A stretch of DNA of 64,000 nucleotides from Rhizosphaericola sp047606825 (lineage in GTDB: Bacteria > Bacteroidota > Bacteroidia > Chitinophagales > Chitinophagaceae), in NCBI GenBank assembly GCA_047606825.1, contig JASGDY010000089.1:112027-176026 (forward strand). Reading direction: 5' to 3'. The position numbers and the translations under genes are program-made. Positions 52,937-61,269 of this stretch are shown here, in pieces (position 1 is the stretch's first letter; the number at the start of each line of letters is the position of its first letter). Under the pieces are notes generated by a model. It did no database searches and was not told the origin of the DNA. It saw nothing but the letters and a program-made list of their open reading frames with translations.

Positions 52937-53803
52937 ATGACGACAAAAACTTTTTCTTTCCTTGCTGGCATTATGGCGGTGATTGCTGTCTCCGTCACGT
53001 CATTCCTAGGAAAGATGTCCAATAGCTATTCGGCTAAGGCAAAGAAACCCTTGGTCATAGCACTTGTCGCGTCCGTAGGCAATGCACTGTTGGCTTTTTG
53101 CTTCACCTTTTTGGAGGATGACGATGCATTTGTACTGTATTGGATATTGATGGGTTTGTTTTTGGCAACAGGAACTGTCACCCTCCTGTTGTCGGACAAG
53201 TTTTTTGTACAGGAAGAAGGAGAGACGGCGTTGTCCGTCATGACCGCACAGTTTTTATATATACTAGGCATTGCCCTGTTGAGTGCCGCTTTGTTTCTTG
53301 TCGTCATATTCTTCTTGCATAGCGGCGATTTCCTTTATTACCCTTTGCTGTGTTCCTTTCTAGCGTTTGTGGCACCCTTGCTGTTTTGGTATGCTTACAC
53401 AGCCGCGATGCATGTGCCGTACCCGGTCTACAAATGCTGGGAATACCCCAACCAGGAGATAATGCTGTCGGATAACATGTACCAGGAACGGTTGTTGGTA
53501 ATTGCGTTTTTGTTGAAGAAAAATCCCGGCGACAGACAAAAGACTTTTTTCCGTGCCAAGGCACCCGAAAGTATTCGGCTCGGGGATTTGTTTTACCATT
53601 TTATCAATGACTACAATGATGTGCAAAGCGAGACGCCCATCCATTATCTGGACGAGCAGGACGGCAAAATCCAATGGTGGTTTAGGGTAAAGAAAAAATG
53701 GTTTTTGCCAAACAGCATACTGGATCCGACCGCCAGTGTGAGGGAAAACCATATCACGGAAAATACGGTCATCATCTGTGAACATATTCCGAAAAAAGTA
53801 TGA
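52937..53803 (+). CDS. tssN: TssN, T6SSiii-specific membrane protein
   Basis: A 288-residue protein from ATG 52937; the frame goes back into tssG. About five to six hydrophobic helices in the first 180 residues (FSFLAGIMAVIAVSVTSFLG, VIALVASVGNALLAFCFTFL, WILMGLFLATGTVTLLLS, FLYILGIALLSAALFLVVIF), then a soluble C-terminal domain (HVPYPVYKCWEYPNQEIMLS). It matches TssN, a component found only in T6SS subtype iii and thought to take part in the envelope-spanning complex in place of TssJ/L/M. Confidence 0.8.
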   Translation: MTTKTFSFLAGIMAVIAVSVTSFLGKMSNSYSAKAKKPLVIALVASVGNALLAFCFTFLEDDDAFVLYWILMGLFLATGTVTLLLSDKFFVQEEGETALSVMTAQFLYILGIALLSAALFLVVIFFLHSGDFLYYPLLCSFLAFVAPLLFWYAYTAAMHVPYPVYKCWEYPNQEIMLSDNMYQERLLVIAFLLKKNPGDRQKTFFRAKAPESIRLGDLFYHFINDYNDVQSETPIHYLDEQDGKIQWWFRVKKKWFLPNSILDPTASVRENHITENTVIICEHIPKKV

Positions 53804-53877
53804 GGCATAAGGTTATAAGTTCTATAATCACACAGATTATTCCATGGTGCAGACGATTTCTCCATTCATAATTCACA

Positions 53878-55041
53878 ATGCTAATGTATAATACGCAAAA
53901 ATATTTTCCGGTCAACTGGACAGACGGCATGAAAATCAACAAGGAGGTTTTCACCGCACAGGAAAATGCCATACAGGACTTGTGCGTACACGCGTCTGCC
54001 CTGGCACTTACGCCACTCCGTTATGGGGTATTGCCCTCCGACAGGAACAGCGAGGAAAATTTCAAAGTACACGCTGCTGTCGACAACCAGATGACCTTGC
54101 AGGTTTCTATACTGTCTTGTAACGCGGTAACCAGAGGCGGTGTCGCTATCAACATACCTGCAGCGGGTATGCCTAAAGGCACGGACAGCACGGCATCCGT
54201 CGTGCTTCGTTTTCCTTCCAACCCCAGTAATGGCGTCTATTGGATTGTGCTTTTGTCCAATCCGTTCAAATTGGTTCCTTTTGGCACGCCCGATATTGGG
54301 GAAGATCCTCCGAGAATACCGTATGTAATGCCGGAATATAAACTGGAGGTCGTACCCGATGACCAATATGTCCAGTTTGTGAACCATCCGCATGCGCTTT
54401 TTGTGGGTAAGGTCAACGTATCCGGGACGGGTATTGTCGTCGACGAGGAATATATACCGCCTTGCTTTTCGGTAAGTGCGCATCCGGCGTTGATAGATCT
54501 GTACGGGGAACTGGGTGCTTTTTACAGTGTCCTGGAACGCCATTGCTGCGAGATAGTCCAAAAGATATACGGAAGAGGGCAAAAAAATGAGCTGTCCGAA
54601 CTCGTGCTGTTTCTCTGCGACAGGGTAATGCTGTTTTTAAGTCCCGCCGTTACTGACACCAAATGGCTGCATTACCACGAGCCGCCCGTATTCCTGTTTT
54701 CCACGGTGGCCACGCTGTCGCGGGTTATCAAAAATACCATTGACCTACGTATCGGATTGGGCAAGGACGAGCTGCTCAACTACCTGAGCGAATGGTGCAA
54801 CCTAAGGTCGGGAGAACTGGAAACCATCTTTACGGACGTGGCAATGCTCCGGTATGACAACAATGACATCAGCCAATGCATCCAGCCGATTGCCCGCTTT
54901 GTCAAAGTCATCGGCAAGTTGTTTGAAACATTGAGTACGCTTGAGTTTATCGGAAAGAAAAAAGAGAGTGGCATTTTCATCAAAGAGGACGAGAACAGAC
55001 AGTCGGTTTCCCAGCGGACAAGACCGAGGTTTTTCTCCTGA
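53878..55041 (+). CDS. tssK: T6SS baseplate protein TssK
   Basis: A 387-residue protein. A second in-frame ATG at 53884 is also possible. KYFPVNWTDGMKINKEVFTAQ at the N-terminus corresponds to the conserved TssK start (VxWxEGMxLxPxHF), followed by beta-sandwich shoulder parts with VYWIVLLSNPF and a helical C-terminal part. It links the baseplate to the membrane complex. It lies 37 bp before tssO. Confidence 0.85.
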   Translation: MLMYNTQKYFPVNWTDGMKINKEVFTAQENAIQDLCVHASALALTPLRYGVLPSDRNSEENFKVHAAVDNQMTLQVSILSCNAVTRGGVAINIPAAGMPKGTDSTASVVLRFPSNPSNGVYWIVLLSNPFKLVPFGTPDIGEDPPRIPYVMPEYKLEVVPDDQYVQFVNHPHALFVGKVNVSGTGIVVDEEYIPPCFSVSAHPALIDLYGELGAFYSVLERHCCEIVQKIYGRGQKNELSELVLFLCDRVMLFLSPAVTDTKWLHYHEPPVFLFSTVATLSRVIKNTIDLRIGLGKDELLNYLSEWCNLRSGELETIFTDVAMLRYDNNDISQCIQPIARFVKVIGKLFETLSTLEFIGKKKESGIFIKEDENRQSVSQRTRPRFFS

Positions 55042-55077
55042 AATGCCCATTCATTATCTGTTTAAAAGTATGAAACG

Positions 55078-55581
55078 ATGAAATCATTAAATGCTTCACA
55101 ACGTGAAAACGCCTTATGGCAGTTTTTTCTGTTTTTCCTGCTGTCGACCGGCTTTATAGTCGCCACGGTCGTCATGGGCATGCAAGTGCCTTTCCGGCAA
55201 AACGACTTGCTCAAAAAACATTTGGCGATGTACCAGAGACAACGCCTGTTCATGGACACGTTCTCTGCCAGGATGATTGACACGCAAAACCTTTTGGACA
55301 GTGTCAACCGTCCTGGCGTACAGGCCGAGTTGATTGACGGACAGATTGCCGACAACCTTAGGACGATGAATTCCATGATTGTCGCCGATTCCACCATCCC
55401 CAAAGCCGTCTATACCAGTATCGTCGGCAATTTTGCCAATCTCAAGGATGCCAAGCAGCAACTGCGCAGCGCAGGCAACAACGACCAGACCATCAATACA
55501 CTCAAACAGCAGCTCGCCACTTACCAAAGCCAGTTGCAACAGGCACAGCTCACTATCGCGACGTTAAATGCTGCACATTGA
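55078..55581 (+). CDS. tssO: TssO, T6SSiii-specific membrane protein
   Basis: A 167-residue protein with one membrane helix (residues 14-36, FFLFFLLSTGFIVATVVMG) and a long extracytoplasmic helix (DLLKKHLAMYQRQRLFMDTF, ARMIDTQNLLDSV), ending in a coiled coil (TLKQQLATYQSQLQQAQLT). This matches TssO of subtype iii. It stops four bases after the TTG and before the ATG of the next gene. Confidence 0.72.
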   Translation: MKSLNASQRENALWQFFLFFLLSTGFIVATVVMGMQVPFRQNDLLKKHLAMYQRQRLFMDTFSARMIDTQNLLDSVNRPGVQAELIDGQIADNLRTMNSMIVADSTIPKAVYTSIVGNFANLKDAKQQLRSAGNNDQTINTLKQQLATYQSQLQQAQLTIATLNAAH

Positions 55582-55604
55582 CCCCCGAAAAAACGCAAAC
55601 AACC

Positions 55605-56705
55605 ATGGACAGCTCGATACATATATTACAAAAAACAAGGGCAGGACTTGACCGGAATGTCTGGTTCATCATGACAGGCTTCATTTTCCTGTGTGCCGTA
55701 TTGCTGTGTCTCCGGATTTTTGCCGGCAGTCACGTATGCCAGCCATTTGACATCATCATCAATCGGCAGATTGAGCCACCCACCTCTTTTAGTGTCAACG
55801 AGACGATTACGTTTTCCGCCGTGGGTATAGAGGCCGATGCAAAAAAAATCAGCTGGACGTTCGGTGATCGTACCAAGGACTCGGGCAGGAGCGTCATGCA
55901 CAACTATCCGGTAGAAGGCAGGTATCCTGTCATTGCTACCTTCAACGGGAAATGCATACAGCAGATTTTCGTTTCCATCGTGCGGCCCATGCTGTCCCAG
56001 CCACAGACCGCGTCTGCGATGGTTAATCCTATCGTGGGGCCTGACGTGGCTGTTGCAGCCTCTACCGCCAATTTTTCCAGTTCCGTGGCAGCGACTTCCT
56101 ATGAGTGGATTGTCCTTAATTCCCCTGATTTCAGGAAGCAGGACAGTAGCATGGCCACTTTCAAGTTTCCCACTTCGGGAATACGTGTGATAGAGCTGCG
56201 GCTTGACGGCGACCCTAACAAAGTGTTTAAGAAGACGATACAGGTCATATCTGGTTCGGACAATGTGGATGCTTCGCTTAAAATATCGTCTGTCGTTATT
56301 CCCAAGGTAGTAAAGTCCCGCAATATCAAAGACGTACCGGAAGCACCACCATTGTCCGTAGGCGGAGAGGGCAACACTTCATCGACGAAGTCCTCAACAC
56401 CAGTCGTAACATCACCACCTGTCACCAAGACCGTAAGGAAAATGATAGTCCCCGACGAGGAGTTCAGGAGGATGTTTGAGGAACTGACGCAGGGAACCAA
56501 AAGCCAACAGGACTTTAATGAGTTCCTATGCAATGAAGGGGACACCAAAGTGATGGCCAACGGAAGCTGGACGACCCTAAGTGGTGTCTGCGGCGCACTC
56601 TACAAGGAGAAAAAAATGAAAATAAAATCTGTCTCCATCGAAAGGGACACGCAGAACTGTGTAGTGTTGATTAGGATAGAATACAAAAAGAAGGGACTCT
56701 TTTAA
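55605..56705 (+). CDS. PKD-domain inner-membrane protein (TssP candidate)
   Basis: A 366-residue protein from ATG 55605. One membrane helix at residues 18-40 (FIMTGFIFLCAVLLCLRIF), then a PKD-like beta domain (FSVNETITFSAVG, ISWTFGDRTKDSG, MHNYPVEGRYPVIATF), a second such domain to about residue 220, then a serine/threonine-proline linker and a C-terminal alpha-beta domain (EEFRRMFEELTQG, FNEFLCNEG). By place after TssO it is likely TssP; the name is an inference. Confidence 0.65.
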   Translation: MDSSIHILQKTRAGLDRNVWFIMTGFIFLCAVLLCLRIFAGSHVCQPFDIIINRQIEPPTSFSVNETITFSAVGIEADAKKISWTFGDRTKDSGRSVMHNYPVEGRYPVIATFNGKCIQQIFVSIVRPMLSQPQTASAMVNPIVGPDVAVAASTANFSSSVAATSYEWIVLNSPDFRKQDSSMATFKFPTSGIRVIELRLDGDPNKVFKKTIQVISGSDNVDASLKISSVVIPKVVKSRNIKDVPEAPPLSVGGEGNTSSTKSSTPVVTSPPVTKTVRKMIVPDEEFRRMFEELTQGTKSQQDFNEFLCNEGDTKVMANGSWTTLSGVCGALYKEKKMKIKSVSIERDTQNCVVLIRIEYKKKGLF

Positions 56706-56716
56706 AATAAAAAAAG

Positions 56717-57145
56717 ATGCAGCAGTTTTTAAAATTACCCATACGTTTTAGCCACTTCTTCGAAAAACGGAGGTTTCCGACCTGTACCATCCAAAATTCG
56801 ATCAGCTACAATATCCACTTGCTGACCACGACCATTCTAGGCGAAAACAAACAAAACCTGAAATATGGTTCATCCTTCTGGGACGATGAGTTTGACGTGA
56901 AAATGACGCAGGACAGACGCGCCGACATCATCGTCCGTGATTTGGAGCGCGCCATTGCCCTCTTCGAAAAAAGGCTGGTCAACGTGCGCGTAAGGGCTTC
57001 CGCCAGACAGATTGAGACCTATTTCAACGCACGAAAACAGCTGACACGGCGTGTTGAAATGGAGATCAACGGCACTATTGCCCGAACCAACGACCCCTAT
57101 TCGTTCGCTACAGGCTTTTTCATTGGCCCATTTTTGCTCAGTTAA
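56717..57145 (+). CDS. tssE: T6SS baseplate protein TssE (gp25-like)
   Basis: A 142-residue protein with the gp25-like core: IQNSISYNIHLLTTTILGEN, KYGSSFWDDEFD, RADIIVRDLERAIALFEKRL. It is the baseplate wedge component that starts sheath assembly. It ends 13 bp before tssF and 11 bp after the PKD gene. Confidence 0.85.
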   Translation: MQQFLKLPIRFSHFFEKRRFPTCTIQNSISYNIHLLTTTILGENKQNLKYGSSFWDDEFDVKMTQDRRADIIVRDLERAIALFEKRLVNVRVRASARQIETYFNARKQLTRRVEMEINGTIARTNDPYSFATGFFIGPFLLS

Positions 57146-57158
57146 AAAATGATTGTTT

Positions 57159-58982
57159 ATGCGGCTTGGCTCCAAAGAACAGATAAAAACGCAGATGGTA
57201 AAGACCGCGGCAAGGCTGTGGAACATTCCCGAGGACGAAATCGACACTTCTTTTGACCCGCTCGTGATGCTGCTGATGGAAGCATGCGCCGCCGAGATGG
57301 AAAAGATAGGATTTGAAATCGACCAGACACATTCACGGCTACTCGAGCGGTTTACCGAGTTTCTGGTGCCGGAGTCTCTGCTGGGTGTGGCACCAGCGTC
57401 ATGCGTGATGACGGCTGCACCTGTTGAACCCTCTGCTATTGTCGATACGGAGACCTGTTTTGGTTGCGATTGCCATGTACAGACCAAAACAAAGATGGCT
57501 GCACCGCATTTTGATTTTACACCCGTCGGCAGATTCCTGCTGAGAAAAGCTAGGCTCGCATATATGGTCATCGGCAAGAATATCTACAAGATAAAGGAGA
57601 ATACGACCAAGGAACTCTACTATTCCACTTCCGTCAGAGGCAACGCCCATCTCCGGAAGCTATACCTTGTAATCGATACCGAAGTGCAGTCATTGGATGG
57701 GTTGAGTATTTATTTTGACCTACGCAACCATCCGCGTGCCGAGGATTTTTATAGTGCGTTAAGGCATGCCAAACTAGTCGTAGATGGCAACGATCCAGTG
57801 TCTGCTGGCGTGGGCTATTGGCATAGGGAACAGTTTGACTTTAACGCCAATCAAGTACTCGCCGGCGATGTAAGTCGCGAAAGCAAGACCAACCGTAGTG
57901 TCGCTGGCGTTTATGCGGGGTATTTTGTCCATCTTCCCCAAGGTAGCACTATTGGCGGCAGGGTTGTCCCTTCGGAAATCGTGGCCGGCTTCCCCAAGGA
58001 AATCATGGAGAAAGCATTGTTTGGCAAATTGGTCTTTGTGGAAATACAGTTCAACAGGAATTTTACCGAAGAAGAGCTGGAAGGGTTGAGTTGTTGCATC
58101 AACGCTTTTCCGGCAATCAACAAGCAGTTGCATACACACAACTATGTGACGGACAAGTGGGTCAATGTCATACCGCTGCGGACCGACGACCATTTTTTTG
58201 ACTTAAAGAACATCTCTAGCTCCAACGGAAATGTCTCGTATGAACGCATACAGGAAAACGATGGTCTGAAAAACGGACAGGCAATGGTCAGGATGTCTGG
58301 CGTGGGAAAGGCCGACTCACTTTCTATCCGTAGCCTCATCGGCAGCCTTACACATGCAGTACAGGAAGAAAGTAATTACTTCAACGAGCCAAACAATGAA
58401 CTGCTCATGTCCAAGATAGACGAGATGGAACGCATACTGGCTTCCTTAAATGAACAGATGCTCCAATCGGACGATTTGAAAAAAAGTGCTGCCTATCTGC
58501 TGCTGAAACCTAGAAATGTCAACGAAACCATCTCCATACAGTATTTTACGACCTCGGCTGAACTCGCTAACCAGATTCCGCCTTACACGGCCCTGCAACC
58601 ATACAAACACCTGCTCACCGGCATCAAGGACAACTATATCATTTCCAAAGTCATGGGAGGCAAGTCCGACTACACCTTTGCGGAACAAAAAGACAGGTTA
58701 AGGCACCAGATGATGTCCAAGGACAGAATCGTCAGCGTACAGGACGTCAAACTGCTGTTCCAAAAACTCTATGGTCGTCATCTCGGAGGCATCGAAGTCA
58801 GGAAAGGGTATGCCATCGGCCATGGCCATGCCCACGGTCTTAAAAGGACTATCGAGGTTGCCCTCAAGCTTCGGGACATATCCATCGACGACGCCAATTA
58901 TGTTAAGAATGAAGCACTTGACATTTTGAACAACAACGCTACGGTCGTCTATCCATTTACTGTAACAATACAGGTATCCTAG
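57159..58982 (+). CDS. tssF: T6SS baseplate protein TssF
   Basis: A 607-residue protein. ATG 57159 is preferred over the in-frame TTG at 57153. TARLWNIPEDEIDTSFDPLV, LLMEACAAEMEKIGFEIDQTH and RLLERFTEFLVPE at the N-terminus are the TssF pattern, followed by beta-rich wedge domains and a C-terminal part (KLLFQKLYGRHLGGIEVRKG). It binds TssG to form the wedge. It is the last gene of the T6SS locus; no TssA, TssJ, TssL or TssM is found. Confidence 0.85.
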   Translation: MRLGSKEQIKTQMVKTAARLWNIPEDEIDTSFDPLVMLLMEACAAEMEKIGFEIDQTHSRLLERFTEFLVPESLLGVAPASCVMTAAPVEPSAIVDTETCFGCDCHVQTKTKMAAPHFDFTPVGRFLLRKARLAYMVIGKNIYKIKENTTKELYYSTSVRGNAHLRKLYLVIDTEVQSLDGLSIYFDLRNHPRAEDFYSALRHAKLVVDGNDPVSAGVGYWHREQFDFNANQVLAGDVSRESKTNRSVAGVYAGYFVHLPQGSTIGGRVVPSEIVAGFPKEIMEKALFGKLVFVEIQFNRNFTEEELEGLSCCINAFPAINKQLHTHNYVTDKWVNVIPLRTDDHFFDLKNISSSNGNVSYERIQENDGLKNGQAMVRMSGVGKADSLSIRSLIGSLTHAVQEESNYFNEPNNELLMSKIDEMERILASLNEQMLQSDDLKKSAAYLLLKPRNVNETISIQYFTTSAELANQIPPYTALQPYKHLLTGIKDNYIISKVMGGKSDYTFAEQKDRLRHQMMSKDRIVSVQDVKLLFQKLYGRHLGGIEVRKGYAIGHGHAHGLKRTIEVALKLRDISIDDANYVKNEALDILNNNATVVYPFTVTIQVS

Positions 58983-59015
58983 TATTCGGTGAGAGACACC
59001 ATTAGTGCTTCTACT

Positions 59016-59062
59016 GGCGTGGTATCTCCACCCGCCAGCGAAAATTTGAACTATTCCCACCG
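59016..59062. repeat. Dispersed repeat shared with 38420-38466
   Basis: The stretch beginning GGCGTGGTATCTCCACCCGC lies between tssF and the SGNH hydrolase gene and is the second member of this pair; the two flank the T6SS locus on either side. Confidence 0.5.
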
Positions 59063-59110
59063 AAGGTAAATGCACACTGTCCAGGTTGATATAATTTTTT
59101 TTCTGAAAAT

Positions 59111-59140
59111 TTGGATATGTAAACTGAAACAGTATCTTTG
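59111..59140 (+). promoter_or_regulatory. Promoter of the SGNH hydrolase gene
   Basis: TTG at 59111-59113, exactly 19 bases, then TATCTTTG at 59133-59140, a full match to the Bacteroidota promoter consensus. Confidence 0.75.
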
Positions 59141-59183
59141 TTTAACCTACTAAAATTATAGACTTTTATAACTATTGGAATAT

Positions 59184-59804
59184 ATGCTCAATTGTTTGTG
59201 TTTTGGAGACAGTATCACGTATGGAGAGTACGACGGTTTCTTTGGCGGGTGGGTGGACATACTCAAACGCCATTTTCACCGGGAAAAAAACATCAATGAT
59301 ATAAAAGAGGTCAACGTGTTCAACCTTGGGAAAGGAGGGGAGACGACGGCGGGATTAATTAAAAGAGTCAAGATTGAATCCGAGGCAAGAAAGGCGGACG
59401 AGGAAAACATAATCTTCTTTGGCTATGGCGCCAATGACTTGGCGCAAATCAACGGCGTGGCGACGGTTTCCACAACAGACTTTGAAAAGAACCTCAGCCA
59501 CGCGGTCGATATCGCCAAGGAGATTACGCCAAATGTTTACCTGCTCAACATATTACCCATTTCGTTTCGTATTGACAAGGTAACAAGTACCAATGGAAAG
59601 GTTAGGAGCAACGAGCATGTAAAACGATACAACGAATCGGTATCACAGGTTGCCAAGCAGAATGCCATTGAATATGTGGACTTATATAGTTTGTTTGACG
59701 GAAATACCGAGTCGCTTTTGTCTTTGGATGGCCTGCATCCCAATGGAATGGGCTACAACAAAATTTCCGAGTCAATCAAGCCGATTATAAAAAGGCTTTT
59801 GTAG
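59184..59804 (+). CDS. SGNH/GDSL-family hydrolase
   Basis: A 206-residue hydrolase from ATG 59184; the in-frame TTG nine bases upstream is not preferred. It carries GDSI with nucleophile S10 (LCFGDSITYGEYDG), an FNLGKGGETT oxyanion segment, FFGYGANDLA (block III Asn) and DGLHPNGMGY with the catalytic Asp and His. No signal peptide, so it acts in the cytosol. It is related to esterases/lipases of the SGNH group; substrate unknown. Next to it downstream is a MITE-like element, so it is not in the encapsulin operon. Confidence 0.9.
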   Translation: MLNCLCFGDSITYGEYDGFFGGWVDILKRHFHREKNINDIKEVNVFNLGKGGETTAGLIKRVKIESEARKADEENIIFFGYGANDLAQINGVATVSTTDFEKNLSHAVDIAKEITPNVYLLNILPISFRIDKVTSTNGKVRSNEHVKRYNESVSQVAKQNAIEYVDLYSLFDGNTESLLSLDGLHPNGMGYNKISESIKPIIKRLL

Positions 59805-59896
59805 TTAAATCAAAAGTAAAAAAGCCCAAGGCTTGCTAGCAATAATCAATATATCATGCAAAGGATAAATCAATGAGTTAGTTGCGGAGAAGGACT

Positions 59897-60037
59897 CTTA
59901 GAAGCTGTTTGAGTTATTTATTTTCTTCTCCGCACAGTCTCCCGCCGCGGAGGGGACTTTGCGGAAAGGAATACACGTTTTTATGTCTTGGAAGGATATA
60001 AAACCGTACAGAAAAACTTAATTCAAACAGTCTCTTA
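59897..60037 (+). repeat. MITE-like element, copy B
   Basis: Starts with CTTAGAAGCTGTTTGAGTTA and ends with TAATTCAAACAGTCTCTTATAG, so the ends are inverted repeats. The interior holds an imperfect palindrome (CCGCACAGTCTCCCGCCG to GGGGACTTTGCGG), then ATACACGTTTTTATGTCTTG. The same sequence, reversed, is copy C at 63811. The rest of 59805-60351 contains no gene: only short frames on both strands. Confidence 0.75.
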
Positions 60038-60351
60038 TAGGTTTAATCACTCCCTCGGACTTCTCCCGTAAAATTTAAGGTTATTTACGCTAAAATATGC
60101 AACGGGTTGTAGTAATAAAAACATAATATTGCAATATATAGTGTCTAATGTACTATTGTGGGGATGGCGGACATCAGATGGTGTACCTATGAATGTTAAA
60201 GTCGACAGACAATATTTCTTTGAAAAACGGATTTCCAAACGGATGGGGTGGGCAAAATTAATCCCCAAAAATCTCGATGTTGTGTCCCATGACGTAATCT
60301 TATCCATTCATAAATCAAAAAAATCTTTATTCACAAATCAAAAAAACAAAT

Positions 60352-61269
60352 ATGGCTAACAACAAAACGCAGACCGCATTAGGTGACATTGCGGCAAGGC
60401 AGCTTGCGATTGCGACACGTACCGTCCCACAACTACCAATCATCACGCCTCGGTGGTTGACGCACCTTCTGAGCTGGATTCCTGTCGAGGCGGGTATCTA
60501 CCGTGTGAACAAAGTGAAAGACCTCAGCACAATCCAGGTTGATTGTTCTGCCCGTGACGAACGGTTGTTGCCGCAGTCGTATGTGGACTATATCGAAAAT
60601 CCACGCGAGTATCTCCTGAGTTCCGTCAATACAGTGGTGGACGTGCATACGCGTATTTCGGACTTGTACAGCAAGCCTTACAACCAGATCAGCGAACAGT
60701 TGCGCCTGACCATCGAGACAATCAAGGAACGGCAGGAAAGCGAACTTATCAACAACAAGGAATACGGCCTGCTGCACAGCGTCGTCTCCTCGCAGCGTAT
60801 CAAAACCAGGACTGGCGCGCCTACGCCCGACGACTTGGACGAGTTGATTACCAAAGTCTGGAAAGAACCCGGTTTTTTCCTGTTGCATCCACTGGCGATT
60901 GCAGCTTTTGGTAGGGAATGTACCAGACGTGGCGTGCCGCCGCCTACCGTTTCCTTGTTTGGTTCGCAGTTCATCACTTGGCGCGGTGTTCCGTTGATTC
61001 CGTCCGACAAAGTGCCCATCGTCGGCAACAAGACTAAGATTATCCTGGTAAGGACAGGTGAAAGCAGGCAAGGTGTTGTCGGTCTGTACCAGCCCAATCT
61101 TTCGGGGCAGCAAACACCTGGATTGTCGGTTCGGTTCATGGGCATCAACGACCAGGCGATTGCATCTTATTTAGTTTCGTTGTATTGTTCGCTCGCTGTG
61201 TTGGTGGATGATGCGATTGCCGTTTTGGATGACGTAGAAATAAACAAATACCATGAGTACAAATATTAA
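60352..61269 (+). CDS. Family 2A encapsulin nanocompartment shell protein
   Basis: A 305-residue protein of the SrpI-like family 2A encapsulins, whose HK97-fold subunits self-assemble into an icosahedral shell. Family 2A members are about 300 residues long and, as here, lack the cyclic-nucleotide domain of family 2B. Recognisable stretches: GDIAARQLAIATRTVPQ near the start, PRWLTHLLSWIPVEAGIYRVN, HPLAIAAFGRECTRRGVPPP, ITWRGVPLIPSDK and VVGLYQPNLSGQQTPGLSVR. It has no signal peptide. The stop lies 17 bp inside the next gene, so shell and cargo are translationally coupled. Shell function with the desulfurase is well established for the family, though this copy is untested. Confidence 0.93.
   Translation: MANNKTQTALGDIAARQLAIATRTVPQLPIITPRWLTHLLSWIPVEAGIYRVNKVKDLSTIQVDCSARDERLLPQSYVDYIENPREYLLSSVNTVVDVHTRISDLYSKPYNQISEQLRLTIETIKERQESELINNKEYGLLHSVVSSQRIKTRTGAPTPDDLDELITKVWKEPGFFLLHPLAIAAFGRECTRRGVPPPTVSLFGSQFITWRGVPLIPSDKVPIVGNKTKIILVRTGESRQGVVGLYQPNLSGQQTPGLSVRFMGINDQAIASYLVSLYCSLAVLVDDAIAVLDDVEINKYHEYKY

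Noticed and set aside
60129..60359. Possible 76-residue protein before the encapsulin gene
   Set aside because: No family, unclear start and it overlaps the encapsulin start; probably the leader region.
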